From assembly GCA_027382625.1 (NCBI GenBank), contig JAJKFJ010022887.1, positions 1 through 64,000 of the forward strand: a DNA stretch of 64,000 nucleotides, written 5' to 3'. The position numbers and the translations under genes were made by a program. The first letter of the stretch is position 1. Each line of letters starts with the position of its first letter. Shown piece after piece: positions 42,301 through 54,139 of this stretch. The DNA comes from Tetmemena sp. SeJ-2015. Taxonomy: Eukaryota > Ciliophora > Spirotrichea > Sporadotrichida > Oxytrichidae. The notes under the pieces are model-generated. The model had not been told where the DNA came from. It did not search any database and saw only the letters and a program-made list of their open reading frames with translations.

Positions 42301-45256
42301 TCTATGAGAATGAAGCCTTGGAGGGTGAGGTTAAGAATGAGAAATAGCTCTAACATCTTTAGCTGAATCTTTGTGAACTGATCTGAGCTAATTTTGTTAT
42401 TATGATCCTGCAAGAACACCGTTAAGGATTCCTTGGCCTGTACTATAATTGAAATTGGTACCAGCTTAGATTCCTTATGCCACTCCAGTACTTGAATACT
42501 AATTAGTCAGGTTGTTAGAAGAAGCCTATGTATATTGCTGTGACTTTTAAGCTAACTACAAACCAGAAGGCTTGAATGGCGAAAGGTTAGTTCCCTAATT
42601 TGCTGAAGCCATATCTCCTGACTCTTTGTTCGGCTTAAACTATAATTAGCTTGATTGAGGCTTAGCGATGCCTCCATTCGCGCTTCCTTAATTCTTGATA
42701 GAGAGCTATGAATTAAGTTGATTGTTAAGGGTATTAGAATGATAGATATTCTAGTAATGTAGCTTTTCATACTGTCCTTTTCCATTATTATTTGAAGAAG
42801 TGTTATTATTGTTGTTCTTGGCAGTAAATTTATCGCTCTTATAATAATCAGGATTAACGTGGTAGGAGTTAATTAAGTGTTGAGGCATAGATAAGCTTGC
42901 CTTACCAGAATCTTTTTAAGCTAACTAGGAATGATGGGTATCTCCTTGCTTATTACTCATTAGAACATCTTCAAACATTTTCTGCTGCTTTTTGTGCTAA
43001 AGCTGTTGTCTCTTCAAATAAGTACTGTTTGTGCTCCCTCCGATACCTTAAAGATAGGCATCATTTTTAAACAGCCCATTCTCAGAATCTTGAATGAAAG
43101 ATTGAGGATGGGAAACTTTGTATTCGCCTTTTAACCCATTTATAATCATGTTAGCTTCTACTTTCATCTTTGGATTAGGAGTGAGCATCTTTAAATTGCT
43201 CCTCAAAATATTGAACTCACTAGACTTTGTCTATACCTTCATGTTTGAATCTTGAACTCCAGCTGTAGTACCTTGGCCTTACCTTAATTAGATATCAGCT
43301 TGTGCATAGCCTTTTATTTATTAAGCACTAGAATTCACGTCAGTGACTCCTTTACCAGTCCCCGCAGAAGTATTGCTAGTCACTCTCTGTTTATAGATTT
43401 AGAAGGCAGGGGAAACGAAACCTGTGCAACTTTAGCATTTAGTTCCCTAGAGGCAGTAAATACCGATCTTGACAGCGCAGTTTTTCTTCGGGCAAAGGAT
43501 ACTTCCAGAGCTGCCATCTCTTTCATCAATCCAGTCTTTTCTTTTTATAAAGTAGGTTTGACAGTTGAAATTATGGGAAAATTTATTTCAAAAATTTGAA
43601 AATCATTAAGAAAATCCTGATAGTGGCTTGTTTGAGAAGTGCTGTTCTATTTATCTAGGAGAGGAGTTTGCATATTCTTGCTAAGATTTTTTTATGAAGA
43701 CGATCTGTCTTAGTTGATTGAAAAAGCAGATATCGCTTATTGCTGAGAATTGGGCTCAATAAAATCACTTGTACTGAATAGAGTCGTTTGGCAGTTATTC
43801 AATTAAATTTACAAAAGCATACTTTTTTTAATGAATGAAATATTAGGATTACATTAGAACTAATATTGGGGTGTTGAGAAAAATTTCTCTTGAGTGGAAG
43901 AAAACTATCTCTAAGTGCTTTACATCCCCACTTTACTAACCGAACCTAGATTATTGAAATCTCTCTGCTGCTAGCTATCTCTCAATCCTCCTTAACTAGA
44001 TTCTTGCTTATTCTTATTTGTGAGAGAGTCATACAGTTTTTCAGTGTAGGTTGCTGAATGCAGGGATTAAAAATTTGGTGAGGAAGTAGAAACTCCTTAT
44101 GCTGCTCCAGTGAATCCATCAGTTGTGTAATTGCTATTCTACTAACCGTGATTTTAAGTGAAAGGGCTCTAGTTGTGATACTATGAGTTGCCTAAGTTGC
44201 TGTTCTTAACTGATTCAAATTTCCTATTGACTCTTAACTGCCCATATGAAGATTTAGATCGAGTGTTTCCAACAGCGCTCAAAGTCTGCAAAGTTAAAAT
44301 TAAAAATAAAGTTGGCGCTTTATCATGGTCAATACTGCTCGACTGCGGATTTTTATTGCTCAGATTATTAGGCTGTTAATGTTTTCTATATATTGACATG
44401 AGCAAGTCATTTTGATCTTTAGCCGTTTTAGATTTGCTTTCTGACTTATTGAGATAGTCTCGAGATCTTTTCGCTTGATTTCTAGCTGGACTTCCATCTA
44501 GGGTCAATTAATTTTCCTTTGTCCCATAATTATTTCCCTGAATTTGGCCCCGAGTCAGCCTAATCAATTTACTGAACAATTCCCTTAGCCTTTGAAACCG
44601 CTTAGTTGCGCTTTAGGTTTCGCTCAAAATCCATAAGTTGCTTCTGAAAGCCGGGGTTTGGGAAAATGATTGGGCGCCTCTTACGGACGTGAGACATCGC
44701 ATCAAAGAAAGATTTGCCGTGCTCTTGCATCAAATATGCGATAACTACAGAGGCACTGCGAGATATTCCAGCATAGCTAAATCAATAATTAGTGAGGATA
44801 TTTCATTTAAAAAAGGAAAATTGGAAGTTAGTTATATGAAAATTTTTCTTATACAAATCAGTAAGTAAAACTAAAAAGAGTTTCTAGAACTTAGATAATA
44901 TCAAATTTATTACTGACTAAGCTTACCAGTGAACAAGAACTTTTCCAGAAGCCTAGGCAGTTTTTATGAAGTCTATACAGTTCATAAAGTGCTTCTAAAG
45001 GTTTTCAAAAGGCGCATCGAGTACATTCACCACTTTGTATTTGAATTCCTTTACACCACTTATTAGAGCTAAGAAAATATTTACCCCAGGAAAGAAAGGC
45101 TGGAACCCTGCTGCTACTTGAAGAATATGAGTAATTCCCTATAATTAGAATTAGGAACTACTTGAATTGAAAATTTGTTACAAGTCTTTTGAGCATAAAT
45201 AGATTAGAGGCTCCTTGCAAATCCCCCAAATAGAGATGGTCAAGTATTTTATCCAT
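42300..45256 (-). CDS. Dual-specificity phosphatase with long Gln/Asn-rich tail
   Basis: The start at 45256 gives [19 protein letters not shown]. Introns at 45139-45181 (43 nt) and 44777-44926 (150 nt) then yield [21 protein letters not shown] with the general-acid Asp, [15 protein letters not shown] (catalytic HCx5R; the second intron splits the Cys codon), then [29 protein letters not shown]. This is a full DUSP catalytic domain (about 170 residues). After it the frame continues in a Ser/Gln/Asn-rich tail of roughly 700 residues (for example [22 protein letters not shown] near 42810), lacking TGA except at two points (about 44500-44560 and 43380-43400) where a 1-2-base frame break occurs. 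A short version would stop at TGA 44407. The 3' end is lost in low-quality sequence. Substrates are probably phosphoproteins such as MAP kinases, by family only. Confidence 0.75.
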
Positions 45257-45507
45257 TTCTTAACTTTATTAATTTATTAATTCACTTAATTTGATGGATT
45301 ACAAATGCCTTCAAACTTATTCACTTCATACGAAAGATCTAATTATCTAGTTTAAAAAAACCTAAATCTTTTTTTATAAGTTAAATATTGCATAATAAAC
45401 TGCTCTTGTGGCATGATTAAAATACCTATCCATTCTAATATGATGATTGAAAGATGAAATTTCAAGTTATGCCTCATTTTATTCTTCTCCTGAGAAGACT
45501 GACATTT

Positions 45508-47690
45508 TCAAAGAAAATCATCGTCATCCAAATCCAGTTCTTCAAAGTCTCCCCCTTAATTAGCACTCTCCTATATATTTTTGTTCTTATTGATTAGTAC
45601 GGTATCTTTATAGTCTAATTCTCTTGAGTTCAGGTTTTAAATATGAGAATTCTTCTCCTGTGCTTTTTAACTACTGATACCGACAGTGTTACCACTACCC
45701 ATACCGATAGTTTTTATCTTCTAGTTCACATTAAACTTTATTTAAAGCTTTCAATAAAACCTTAAAAATAGTGTAGTTATAGCAGTTTAGGACTTTGGAA
45801 TCCCGAGTCCCTTCCACCAGGCTTGAATGCATCGTCATTTAGTAGTGCGTTCAACTCATCTAAATCATCATCATGGTTGCCCTTCGACTAACCACCTTAT
45901 CTGTACCTATTCTATCCTTAATCTCCTCCCTAAGCAAAGTTGTGGCCAAACCTATCTAAGTCATTGTTAGTAATCGTAGTTAGTAAAGAAGGTTTGCTCA
46001 CGGAATTAGATATCAAGTGAGCATTTGTTCCATTCCTGTTGAGAGTCTAGTTAGGGTTTGGATTATAGTTCAAGCTTTGCTAAACTTGAGTTGTTAAGTT
46101 ACTCTCTCCCTTCTTTCGGGCGCTTCTATCTAGCTAGAAATCATCCAAATTTATAGAACCCTCAAGATCGAAGTTATTCTTAAGATGCTCATCCTATGCC
46201 CAGTTGCTCTTTCCACCCTTGTCCCCAAACAAATTATCTAGGTCATCTCCTTTGCTGAATTTACTCTACTTGTTGCTAGATTATTAATTCTGTCCCTTCA
46301 AGTTTATCTAAGCTGAAGAGAGGTTGTTTTTAATAGATAGAGTAGCTGCGGTTTACTAATTCAAGCCAAGCCCTGCTGGTCCGTTAATAGAAGTTCGAAG
46401 TTTTCTAAGACTGTCATTTGTCTTGTAATCTCCATCAGCATCTTCATCATTTTGTAAAGTATTCCAGTCTGGATCAAATTTAATGTTATAATTAATTCAC
46501 TCAAAAGGATTGTTAGCTATAGTAGTTTACCTTGAATGATGTGCATTTGGAATGTAGGAATTAACAGTTTATTGTTTAATTAAAGGTGGCGCACCACCGA
46601 CAATAGCTTCGATCTTATGATGGTCTTTTGTATTTGTTGAAATTGAGGAGCGAGTGAGATCCCCATGTTCCATATTAAGACCTCCTTACTTTTAAAAGGG
46701 CAATACTTAACTCTACTGATTCATGTTATTGGTAATCCCCCAAGCATTTCCATTATTCGTGCTTCCTATGCTGCTTTGATTATTTCCGCTAATATCAAGT
46801 TTATTAGAATTAAGAAGAGTATTTGGCTTAGGATTAAGTTACAAAGGCGGCAGCTAATTAGTTTTTGCAACAGCCCCTAAGGGTTGTAACTTATTCCTTT
46901 GTAAATCTGCTTGTGTCAAGATCTGTTAAATTTTCTGTTATCTGAGCTCAGGAATCTAGCTGATCATTCACATATAAAATTGTATTAAAACTATATCTAA
47001 TTTGATAAAAAGTCAAATTTAGAGTTCCTCATCCTTAAGTTTTCTCTCATGAATGTTATACTCATCTTTGGAGTCTTTAAGTACTTATTACATCATGCGC
47101 TCGAACTCATATTCATCAGTCTGAATATTGCTTCTTTGCGCGCCTCCGTTGGCATCATCCAAGCTAGCAGCTATAGCTTGTTCGAGCAAGAAATTTGCAC
47201 TAAATTATAAAATAAGGCACTAATAGGGAATAAATTTTCGTCAAGCAAAGCAGGATCATCATAAGAGTAATGACCATAGCCACTAATGTTTTAGTTTTAT
47301 AGCTAATCCTAGACTTGAGATGAATTTTGACCATAAGCGTTAGCGTTATTTTAGTTAGGGTGGTTATGTCGTGGCTATCCATTTACTATTCCGTTGTTTT
47401 AATTTAAATAAAAGTTAGTAAAGCAGTTTAAACATATTTCAATTTGTTTTATTGATTTTGAGAATTGGAATGAGCATCTAAATTTCCCCATAATTACTGC
47501 TGAGGGTTTGAGACTTGAAAATCTCTCGAAGTACTTTTAGTGCGAGAGTGCTGGGCATTTTATCCCTGAGAGGTATCTAGTAGACTTTTATTAAGGTGTG
47601 AGGCATTCTTCTATTACGGATCATTTGCTCTGCCAGCACTGCGATCGAATTGAAATCAAATTAACATTTAATTTCATTTAAATATATTTT
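45508..47690 (-). CDS. UIM-containing Gln/Asn-rich protein, 5' end not found
   Basis: From about 47650 the minus strand reads FDRSAGRANDPQQKNASHLN and Gln/Asn-rich sequence. Two IESs then lead to DENLFPISANFLLEQAIAASLDDA and DEYEFERMMQQVLKDSKDEY, both with the acidic-x-Ala/Val-x-x-x-Ser pattern of ubiquitin-interacting motifs. Next comes a long low-complexity Asn/Gly/Asp region (SNWAQDEHLKNNFDLEGS, DDLDNLFGDKGG near 46230) and the acidic C-terminus GGDFEELDLDDDDFL before TGA 45508-45510. The layout recalls endocytic adaptors (epsin-like), but no ENTH domain was found, so the role is inferred weakly. Confidence 0.55.
47197..47216. other. IES in UIM gene, pointer AGTGC (20 bp)
   Basis: Plus-strand GCACT at 47197-47201 and 47217-47221. 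Excision gives LFPISANFLLEQAIAASLDD, linking the two frames across the first UIM. Confidence 0.85.
47394..47443. other. IES in UIM gene, pointer TAAAACAA (50 bp)
   Basis: Plus-strand TTGTTTTA at 47394-47401 and 47444-47451. Excision gives SQNQQNNGIVNGQPRHNH, joining two Gln/Asn-rich frames. Confidence 0.85.
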
Positions 47691-47719
47691 TAAAATTGAG
47701 CGTTGCTAATATTATTTTT

Positions 47720-47960
47720 TTAGGCAGACCCTATTTAATGCGCGTTACCTGCCCATCCTTATTCATCCCAAGATTAACGCACACCCTGATGATCAATAGT
47801 TTAGTTTTGAAGATTTTTATCAATCTCCGAGGCTGGCATTGGTTGAATAGAAGCCTGGATCTAGGATGATTATTTACTTCCGGTACAGCCCATATTACGA
47901 ATTTACTTTTTTATAATGAATTTCTATATTTTAAGCTCATCCTTTTTATCAATATATTGC
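47720..47960. repeat. Repeat shared with 53850-54060
   Basis: The 3' flanks of two amidase units carry the same sequence in the same orientation (GATTATT..ACTTCC(G/A)GTACAGCCCATATTACGAA; AATGC(G/A)CGTTA). It belongs to the duplicated unit that includes the amidase genes. Confidence 0.7.
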
Positions 47961-48049
47961 AAATAAACCCCTTTAAATGGTGAATTAATGAAATAAAAGA
48001 AAGAATCACAACAGAAGTGAGGGCAAAACTAGCGATTTAGGCCTAATTT

Positions 48050-50307
48050 GAGTATAAAATACTCAGTCTTAATTGTTCTATTGCTAGAGAAGAAGAGACT
48101 CTTTTTAAGTCCAGTTGAAATATTTTGTGGGAGTTGGTTTAAAGGCCACAGCATCTTTCCTTTAAAATTTAACTTAAAACATCTTCAAGAATCTTCATCA
48201 GGGCCAAGCATTCTTCATCCTTCCATTTTGGTGTTCCAATTTACACTCCAACTGGGAGTCCTTCGCTTCCCTTCACACTTTCTCTGATCCCCTTTGTAAT
48301 GGCGTCGTTGAATCCATCTTCATAATTGTCATCTTCGTTGGCTCTGACTCTAGTAACTGGTACTATTCCACTAGGCATCTACAGCAAGTTGAACAGGTGG
48401 TAGTAGTTAAAAGATAAAGATATCGCCTCTTAATCCTTTAAAGTGAATGCAGGAGTATGGAAGGCTGGCATTATAATTGATAATAAAATAAAAAAGTTCA
48501 TTAATTTAATTATGATGACAGTTGAAGTGTTAACTTTTAGGCGCTGTTTATTTCGATTCAATTCAGATATAAATTATAATAAAAATTTATGTAACTTTAC
48601 TCTAGGAGGTTTGTGAAGCTAGATACTTCGGGAATCAGTTTTAAAGCTTAGCAAAATGTAATTATCCAGTGTTTTAGTATTAATATCTAATCATAAACCT
48701 CCTATTGTTATTGAAATAAATTAAACCAAAGCTCAATAAGCTAATTAACTAGTATTGTATTAAATGAGCAAAGTAGTAAAATTACATAGCAATTTAAATT
48801 TCTTTATTATTTTAATTTCTCCTATCTTTATTATTATAATTAAATTCCTATTTTCATTCATATTTTAACTATATGATAGCATCAAGAGCTAGATCATCAA
48901 AGAAGAATGCTTAAAGACGCTACATCAGTTTGGATTTCTATTGAGACATCAAGTCTAGTTGTTCGAGGGTATGAGGCTCTGTATACGGCAAAAAGTTGCC
49001 TTATCTTGAAGAAACAAAGTTAGTGATGAGGTATTTAAGCAGTCCCTTTAAACAAAAGGAACCGTTTTTATATTAAAAAGTAACAAAAAAATAGATTACA
49101 GGGTAAGAGGCTTGGGAATATAGAACTAAGCCAATATAATTGGTAGTTAGTTTTTCATTTCTTTAAACCATAAAATCTATCATTTGCTGACCCATTAATC
49201 CTTCAAAATCTGAAAATAAAGTGGAAAATAGATTAAGGTAATGATGCTTATTGAATAAAACTATGCGTTAATTTGTTGTAGTTTTTAATAAACACAAAGT
49301 CTATCATTTCTCCATTAATCCTCTTAGTACGAGTATGAGTTAGTCACCCTTATCAGTAGTAATAGCCAGTTCTCAACATCCACTCCATCGCAAAAATGTT
49401 GACAGTGCCACACTATACTCTCGCATTTGAAAGTTGCAGATGAGAAAGTTAGGAGTTGCAGCTGTTCCTCATCGCACTTCTAAGTTTCAAGATGTGCACA
49501 TCAATTATTTGATTGATCCTCAAACTCTTCGCCACTAAGCGCACTTTAGTTTGGAGTAGCGCGCGAAGATCTTCCATAGATAGTTTCCTTATCTCAAGAT
49601 CTCTCCGTAGACTGTAGCAAACATCTATCGTTGAAATGGCATAACGTACAAAACTGTGAATCGAGTGAAGCGCGTTATAGACTTCACTAAGCCATTTTAT
49701 TATAATAATCTGAAATATATTTACACTGCTCAGGTGTGAGAGGGATAGCGTGAAGTTTATTAGAGCTTACAATTTTCCTAGAAGAATTTATCTTGCAAGA
49801 TAATGTTTTAATTATACATAACCTATTCTCACTTTTTTATAAATTTTGGAGTTTTATTGAACCCATTACAGAAATATTGCAGACTCTGTCGATTTCCTCA
49901 AAAGTCTCCTTTAAAATTTTAACTTCCACCATTTCGTATCCTAACGCTACCATTTTCTCAACAGCTTCTTAAACTGCTCTTTTGCCTGAGTTAGTAGACT
50001 CATAATTGGCATAAGTGTTAAAGTAAGCCTATCCTTTACTTTGGCTTGGAGTTGGCTCCTTCAACTGGCTAATCTTTGACACCATTTAATGTCTTTTAAT
50101 ATATATCTTCATTCCAAAACACAGGTGCCGATTGAGGATCCCTAGAATGTAGCTCTGGGGTAAATATAGCTCTCAGGGCAGTAGCCAAATCGTCCACAAA
50201 GTAGGCGATGGGACCAATCGTAGGAGCAATAAGTTCTTTGTAAGCCATGCCTACCTTAAGATGAGTGAACAGTTCAACCAACTTGATCTATCTGGAGTTG
50301 GCCTGAA
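48050..50307 (-). CDS. FAAH-like amidase, unit 1: middle cassette plus C-terminal part
   Basis: Begins abruptly at 50307 inside FRPTPDR, so it lacks the signature-bearing N-terminal half. It continues GMAYKELIAPTIGPIAYFVDDL, then RIGYFNTYANYESTNSGKRAV and the C-terminal MPSGIVPVTRVRANEDDN, LPVGVQIGTPKWKDEECLALM, typical of amidase-signature enzymes. Two IESs (48472 and 49190) interrupt it. Two 1-base frame offsets relative to unit 3 lie near 50250 and 50015, on each side of the VDDL segment, so this middle part may be decaying. Its borders coincide with short repeats shared with unit 2 (see findings). Confidence 0.65.
48472..48871. other. IES in amidase unit 1, pointer TAT (400 bp)
   Basis: TAT at 48472-48474 and 48872-48874. 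Excision restores the same length as the uninterrupted unit 3 (GGCATTAT-TAGCATCAAG at 54570-54590). Confidence 0.85.
49190..49860. other. IES in amidase unit 1, pointer ACCCATTA (671 bp)
   Basis: The eight-base repeat at 49190-49197 and 49861-49868. Unit 3 is uninterrupted here. The IES contains a roughly 65-bp stretch (about 49360-49430) that recurs inverted at 53375-53440 in the spacer. Confidence 0.85.
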
Positions 50308-50362
50308 AAAATTATTCTTTAAAATTAAAAATTATTTGATCTTATATAATTTATATATGTAT

Positions 50363-52377
50363 ACAGCAAGTTGAACAGGTGGTAGTAGTCCATTGAAAAG
50401 CAGAGAGATTCTCTTTCTTTGAGAGTGTAGGTTGGTGTTTAAAAAGAAGGCATCAAAATAGCATCGAGCTTCAACTCATTGAAAAGCTTATGTTGTAGTT
50501 CTTGTTGAAGTTTAGTTTTCTCTTTAGACAGCAAATCAAGATCCTCAAGTGTGTAGACTTTTACTAATTCTAGAAATTAAGATTTTCTCTTCGATTCAAA
50601 TACAGATACGAGTTTTCGAATGATGAATTAGAGTAAGGCTGACAATATATTGATTAACAAAAAGATTTATTCAATTTCATTAGGAGAATAAACAGTTTTT
50701 TGTTAAAGTATCTTATTTTAAATGTGTATAGATGATTTAATAGAGTAGTTAAAATAAGAGTTAGTCTTAAAGCCAAATTATGAGAGGTCTCAGCCTAGAA
50801 TGAGGAGTTAAAATGGGAAATAATGACAAAAAAGAGATTGAAATTTATCTGAAATATTTTACTTAAAATTATAAGATCGAAAGATTGAGGCATTTAATTT
50901 AACTGATTCCATTTACAAAAGCAACTTTTTATTTTATAGGATGATTGTTTTCTTCAGAACTCTCACCTTTATCTTTGGAGAAGAATAATAAAGGGCAAAT
51001 GGAATGCAAATGTTGCAGATCCTTTCATTTACTTTCACCCAATAATCTAGTATGTATCTTGCCATTGCTCCTATTATCTAACATGTTGAAATTCTAAAAA
51101 TCTAATCATGTTGGTCCTCAGTGACTTATATCTAAACAACTTCGTGACCTAGAGATTTTAACTTTGCCAAAGATTCATGGAGACCTCTTTTTACAGATTA
51201 AGAGCTCCCCGCCCGCGGAAGTGAGTCAAAATATCCAATCTTATATTTCTTCGTTGATATAGCATTTTCATATGTGCCATTTTTCCATAAAGATGGGGGG
51301 ATTAATTTATCAAGGATAGCCATTTCTGAAGAAAATAAAGCTTGTGTTGAAAGTTTGAGATCGTCGACAAAATATGCTAGAGGCCCTATGCAAGGCCTTA
51401 TCAATTCTTTATACGCCATACCAGCATTAGTATTTAAACTACAACCAATCCAACTTAATCTATCTGGAGTTGGCCTGAAGCCAGTTACTCCGCACATAGC
51501 TGCCGGATTTCTGACGCTGCCGAGTGTATCTGTTCCAAACCCAAGAGGACTACATCTTGTCGATATCAGTCCTCCTTCTCCACCAGAGCTGCCTCCCACA
51601 GATCTCTTCAAGTCATAAGGATTTTTAGCTTCACCGTAGAGATCATTTTGAGTGTAAAGACTGGCAGTCATTTAAGGCATGTTAGACTTTACAATAGGGA
51701 TGCCCCCATGAGCTTTTAGTACTTGGATGAATATTGAATCATTATCAGGAACAAACTTTGTCATAAATATAAAATCATTACATTTAAAATAGTATCAGCG
51801 AGGGAGTACAATCGGTCTTTACGACCCCTTTAATATGAAGTTAATCCTTAACTGAGAATGGAAGTCCATGAAGAATCCCGATTGCACTAAAATCTTGGGA
51901 TTGTACGCATCTCTCCATTAATTTGTCTTTTTCCTCAGCTTCCTTAAGCGCTTCGACATATAATTCTTCAGTCACATAGCAAAGCTCTCTCCCCACAGTG
52001 AAAGATCTTTGGCAATAGACACTTACTATCTCAACAGCAGTAAGTCTTTATGCGATTTAGTAGTTTCTCAATTCATTTAAAGTTGCGTTTAGAATGAGGT
52101 TAGTTTTTTCCATTGAAACCATGGGGAAAATATACTTCCTTGACTTCCACTCATCTATATAAGGTATAGCGGCTTTAAAGTTTATTGAAGCTCTAATCTA
52201 GTAAAGAGCTATTCTTCCTATTCCATATAGAAGATAGAGACCGATTAAAGCACCCACTGTCTTAAAGTTAACATGCTTTTTCCATTCGTTAAGTTTGGCA
52301 ATAAATTAGGGGTTTTAGAAACCCTTTATAAGCTCTTGGAGCTTATCTTGTATCTTTTGTATGACAGAGCCACTCAT
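50363..52377 (-). CDS. FAAH-like membrane amidase, unit 2: N-terminal part plus alternative middle cassette
   Basis: The start at 52377 (MSGSVIQKIQDKLQEL) is followed by a single transmembrane segment (VGALIGLYLLYGIGRIAL), as in FAAH. Then come ITVEIVSVYC-type helix LTAVEIVSVYC, the catalytic Lys in LPFSVKDQLHIKG, and the signature RSVGGSSGGEGGL with GFGTDTLGSVRNPAA, giving Lys-Ser-Ser of the amidase signature family (hydrolysis of fatty acid amides in FAAH). A diverged but open middle part follows: GMAYKELIRPCIGPLAYFVDDL, KYKIGYFDSLPRAGSS, then KVYTLEDLDLLSKEKTKL. It stops at 50363 with DYYHLFNLL, missing the last ~110 residues found in units 1 and 3. One unresolved interruption lies at about 50570-50960. 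Confidence 0.75.
51765..51786. other. IES in amidase unit 2, pointer TATTT (22 bp)
   Basis: Plus-strand AAATA at 51765-51769 and 51787-51791. Excision gives TPSLILFMTKFVPDN in frame. Confidence 0.8.
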
Positions 52378-54130
52378 GAGAATGATGAATTAGCTTAGTA
52401 GTTTTTAATGATAACAGAATATTTTAATTGATTCTTTATCCTAAATCTAAAAATGTTCTCAAGTCTAATTTTAATTCAAAAAAATTAACCACTTATTTAT
52501 CCAAAGACGCTTCTTAAGAAGATTTATTTAATAGATAAAGCTATTAAGTGATGTAAATGCATCAATTAATCTTCTATAATTTAATTTTCTAAAGAAATTC
52601 TTTTTTATTTTCTTTTTTTACCATTTTCCATTTCTGTTTTCATTAGAATCAAATGTTCTTAAAATGAATTGAGTCTCATATATTTAATTAATGACATCAT
52701 TGTCACTTTTCTCTTTAAAGAAGTGCCATTCAGAGTAAGAAAAATGACTCGGTATATGCTTGATTTTAGACATTAAGCTAATTAATTATCTTTAGATATT
52801 AATGACCAGATTTAATAACTTATAATATAAAAATATACATTCTTAATTTTTTTATTAAATTAGATAATGAACTCCACATTTTACCTTTCGAATATTAAAG
52901 TAGAATATTATGCATTATAAATCTCTAGAGAAATTTATTAAACTTCATGATAAAATTATTTTTTTAGAAATCTAATGTTTGTATAAATTAAATGTTATTT
53001 CTTGGTAAAATTTATGACCATTCAATAATGCATTCATGATTTTATTCTTGTAATTTATCAGTTGTCGTCTGAGGAACAATCATAGAACCCCCATCGTTTG
53101 CCTGCTGAGCAAACGCATACTAACTTTAAAAATGCTTTTGTGCAAGACCCTTTTTAAAAGCCATAAAATGTGATAAGAAAGTGAGAATAAGTTGTTTATA
53201 TTTAATTTCTTTAGTGATACTTATAATTATGCAAAAATTTAACCTAAATCTGTAAATTCAAAGACTTCTAGGAAGGTATCGGTCTGACTCATATTCTCTC
53301 AATTTTATAACTTGCTTCCTCTATCTAAGATAACGAAGACGATTAATTAATTGTTGTGTATAAAAATTAGGATTAAATGCGAGAGTATAGTGTAGAACTC
53401 TCAAAATTTTGGGCTGGAGTTGATGTTAAGAACTGCATTTTACTACAAATAAGGGTAATAATAATAATTAGCACAATTAAACACCCCGCTAGGATATATA
53501 TATATATATAATAGGCTTTATATCACCTACCAAAAACGATCATAACTGGTGTGACCTGTCCCTCATGCCACGTGTCAACCCATGACGCTGATAAGGGTAA
53601 ATGTATCAAAATCATGTAGTTATATAAGAAATTTCGCGTTTTACTCACATTAATATAAGTCCCATTAAAAATATAATTATCCACCTATTATTCCAATTTT
53701 CTTAGCGTATTTTTAGTTTTAATTGGATTAAGAATTTTAATTTAAGAATAATTTGCTCTGTATGTTCTCAGCTCGAATTGATTTAATACTCTCATTTAAA
53801 TTTCTGATTACTTTATATCGTTCAAATAGAATGTTGGCAAATTTATATTTCAAGGCAGATCCTTATTAATGCACGTTATGTACCATTCCTTAGTTACCTA
53901 AGATTCTACATGACAATAAATAGTTCTCTCCTAGTCTTGCATCAGTTTTATAGAAGCCTGATTATAGGATGATTATTACTTCCAGTACAGCCCATATTAC
54001 GAAATTGCTTTTTGTAATTGAAATTCTATATTTTAAGATCATCCTTTTGTAAAGATAAATCAAGATCGTATTCGAAATAGTGAGAAAATTAAAGATATTA
54101 AAGAATCGACATTATTAAACCAAGAACTTA
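52378..54130. other. Spacer between amidase units, with inverted repeat and TA tract
   Basis: No coding recognised. A TATATATATATATATA tract lies near 53491-53509. The stretch 53375-53440 is an inverted copy of 49360-49430 (inside an IES). The stretch 53850-54060 is a direct copy of 47720-47960. Confidence 0.6.
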
Positions 54131-54139
54131 TGATTAAAT

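Noticed and set aside
51274..51618. A 114-codon plus-strand ORF
   Set aside because: It lies antisense to the highly conserved amidase signature region; its openness follows from the constrained codons of the real gene.
53491..53509. TA tract considered as a telomere or replication signal
   Set aside because: It is a simple dinucleotide run; no C4A4/G4T4 telomere-type repeat was found anywhere in the window.
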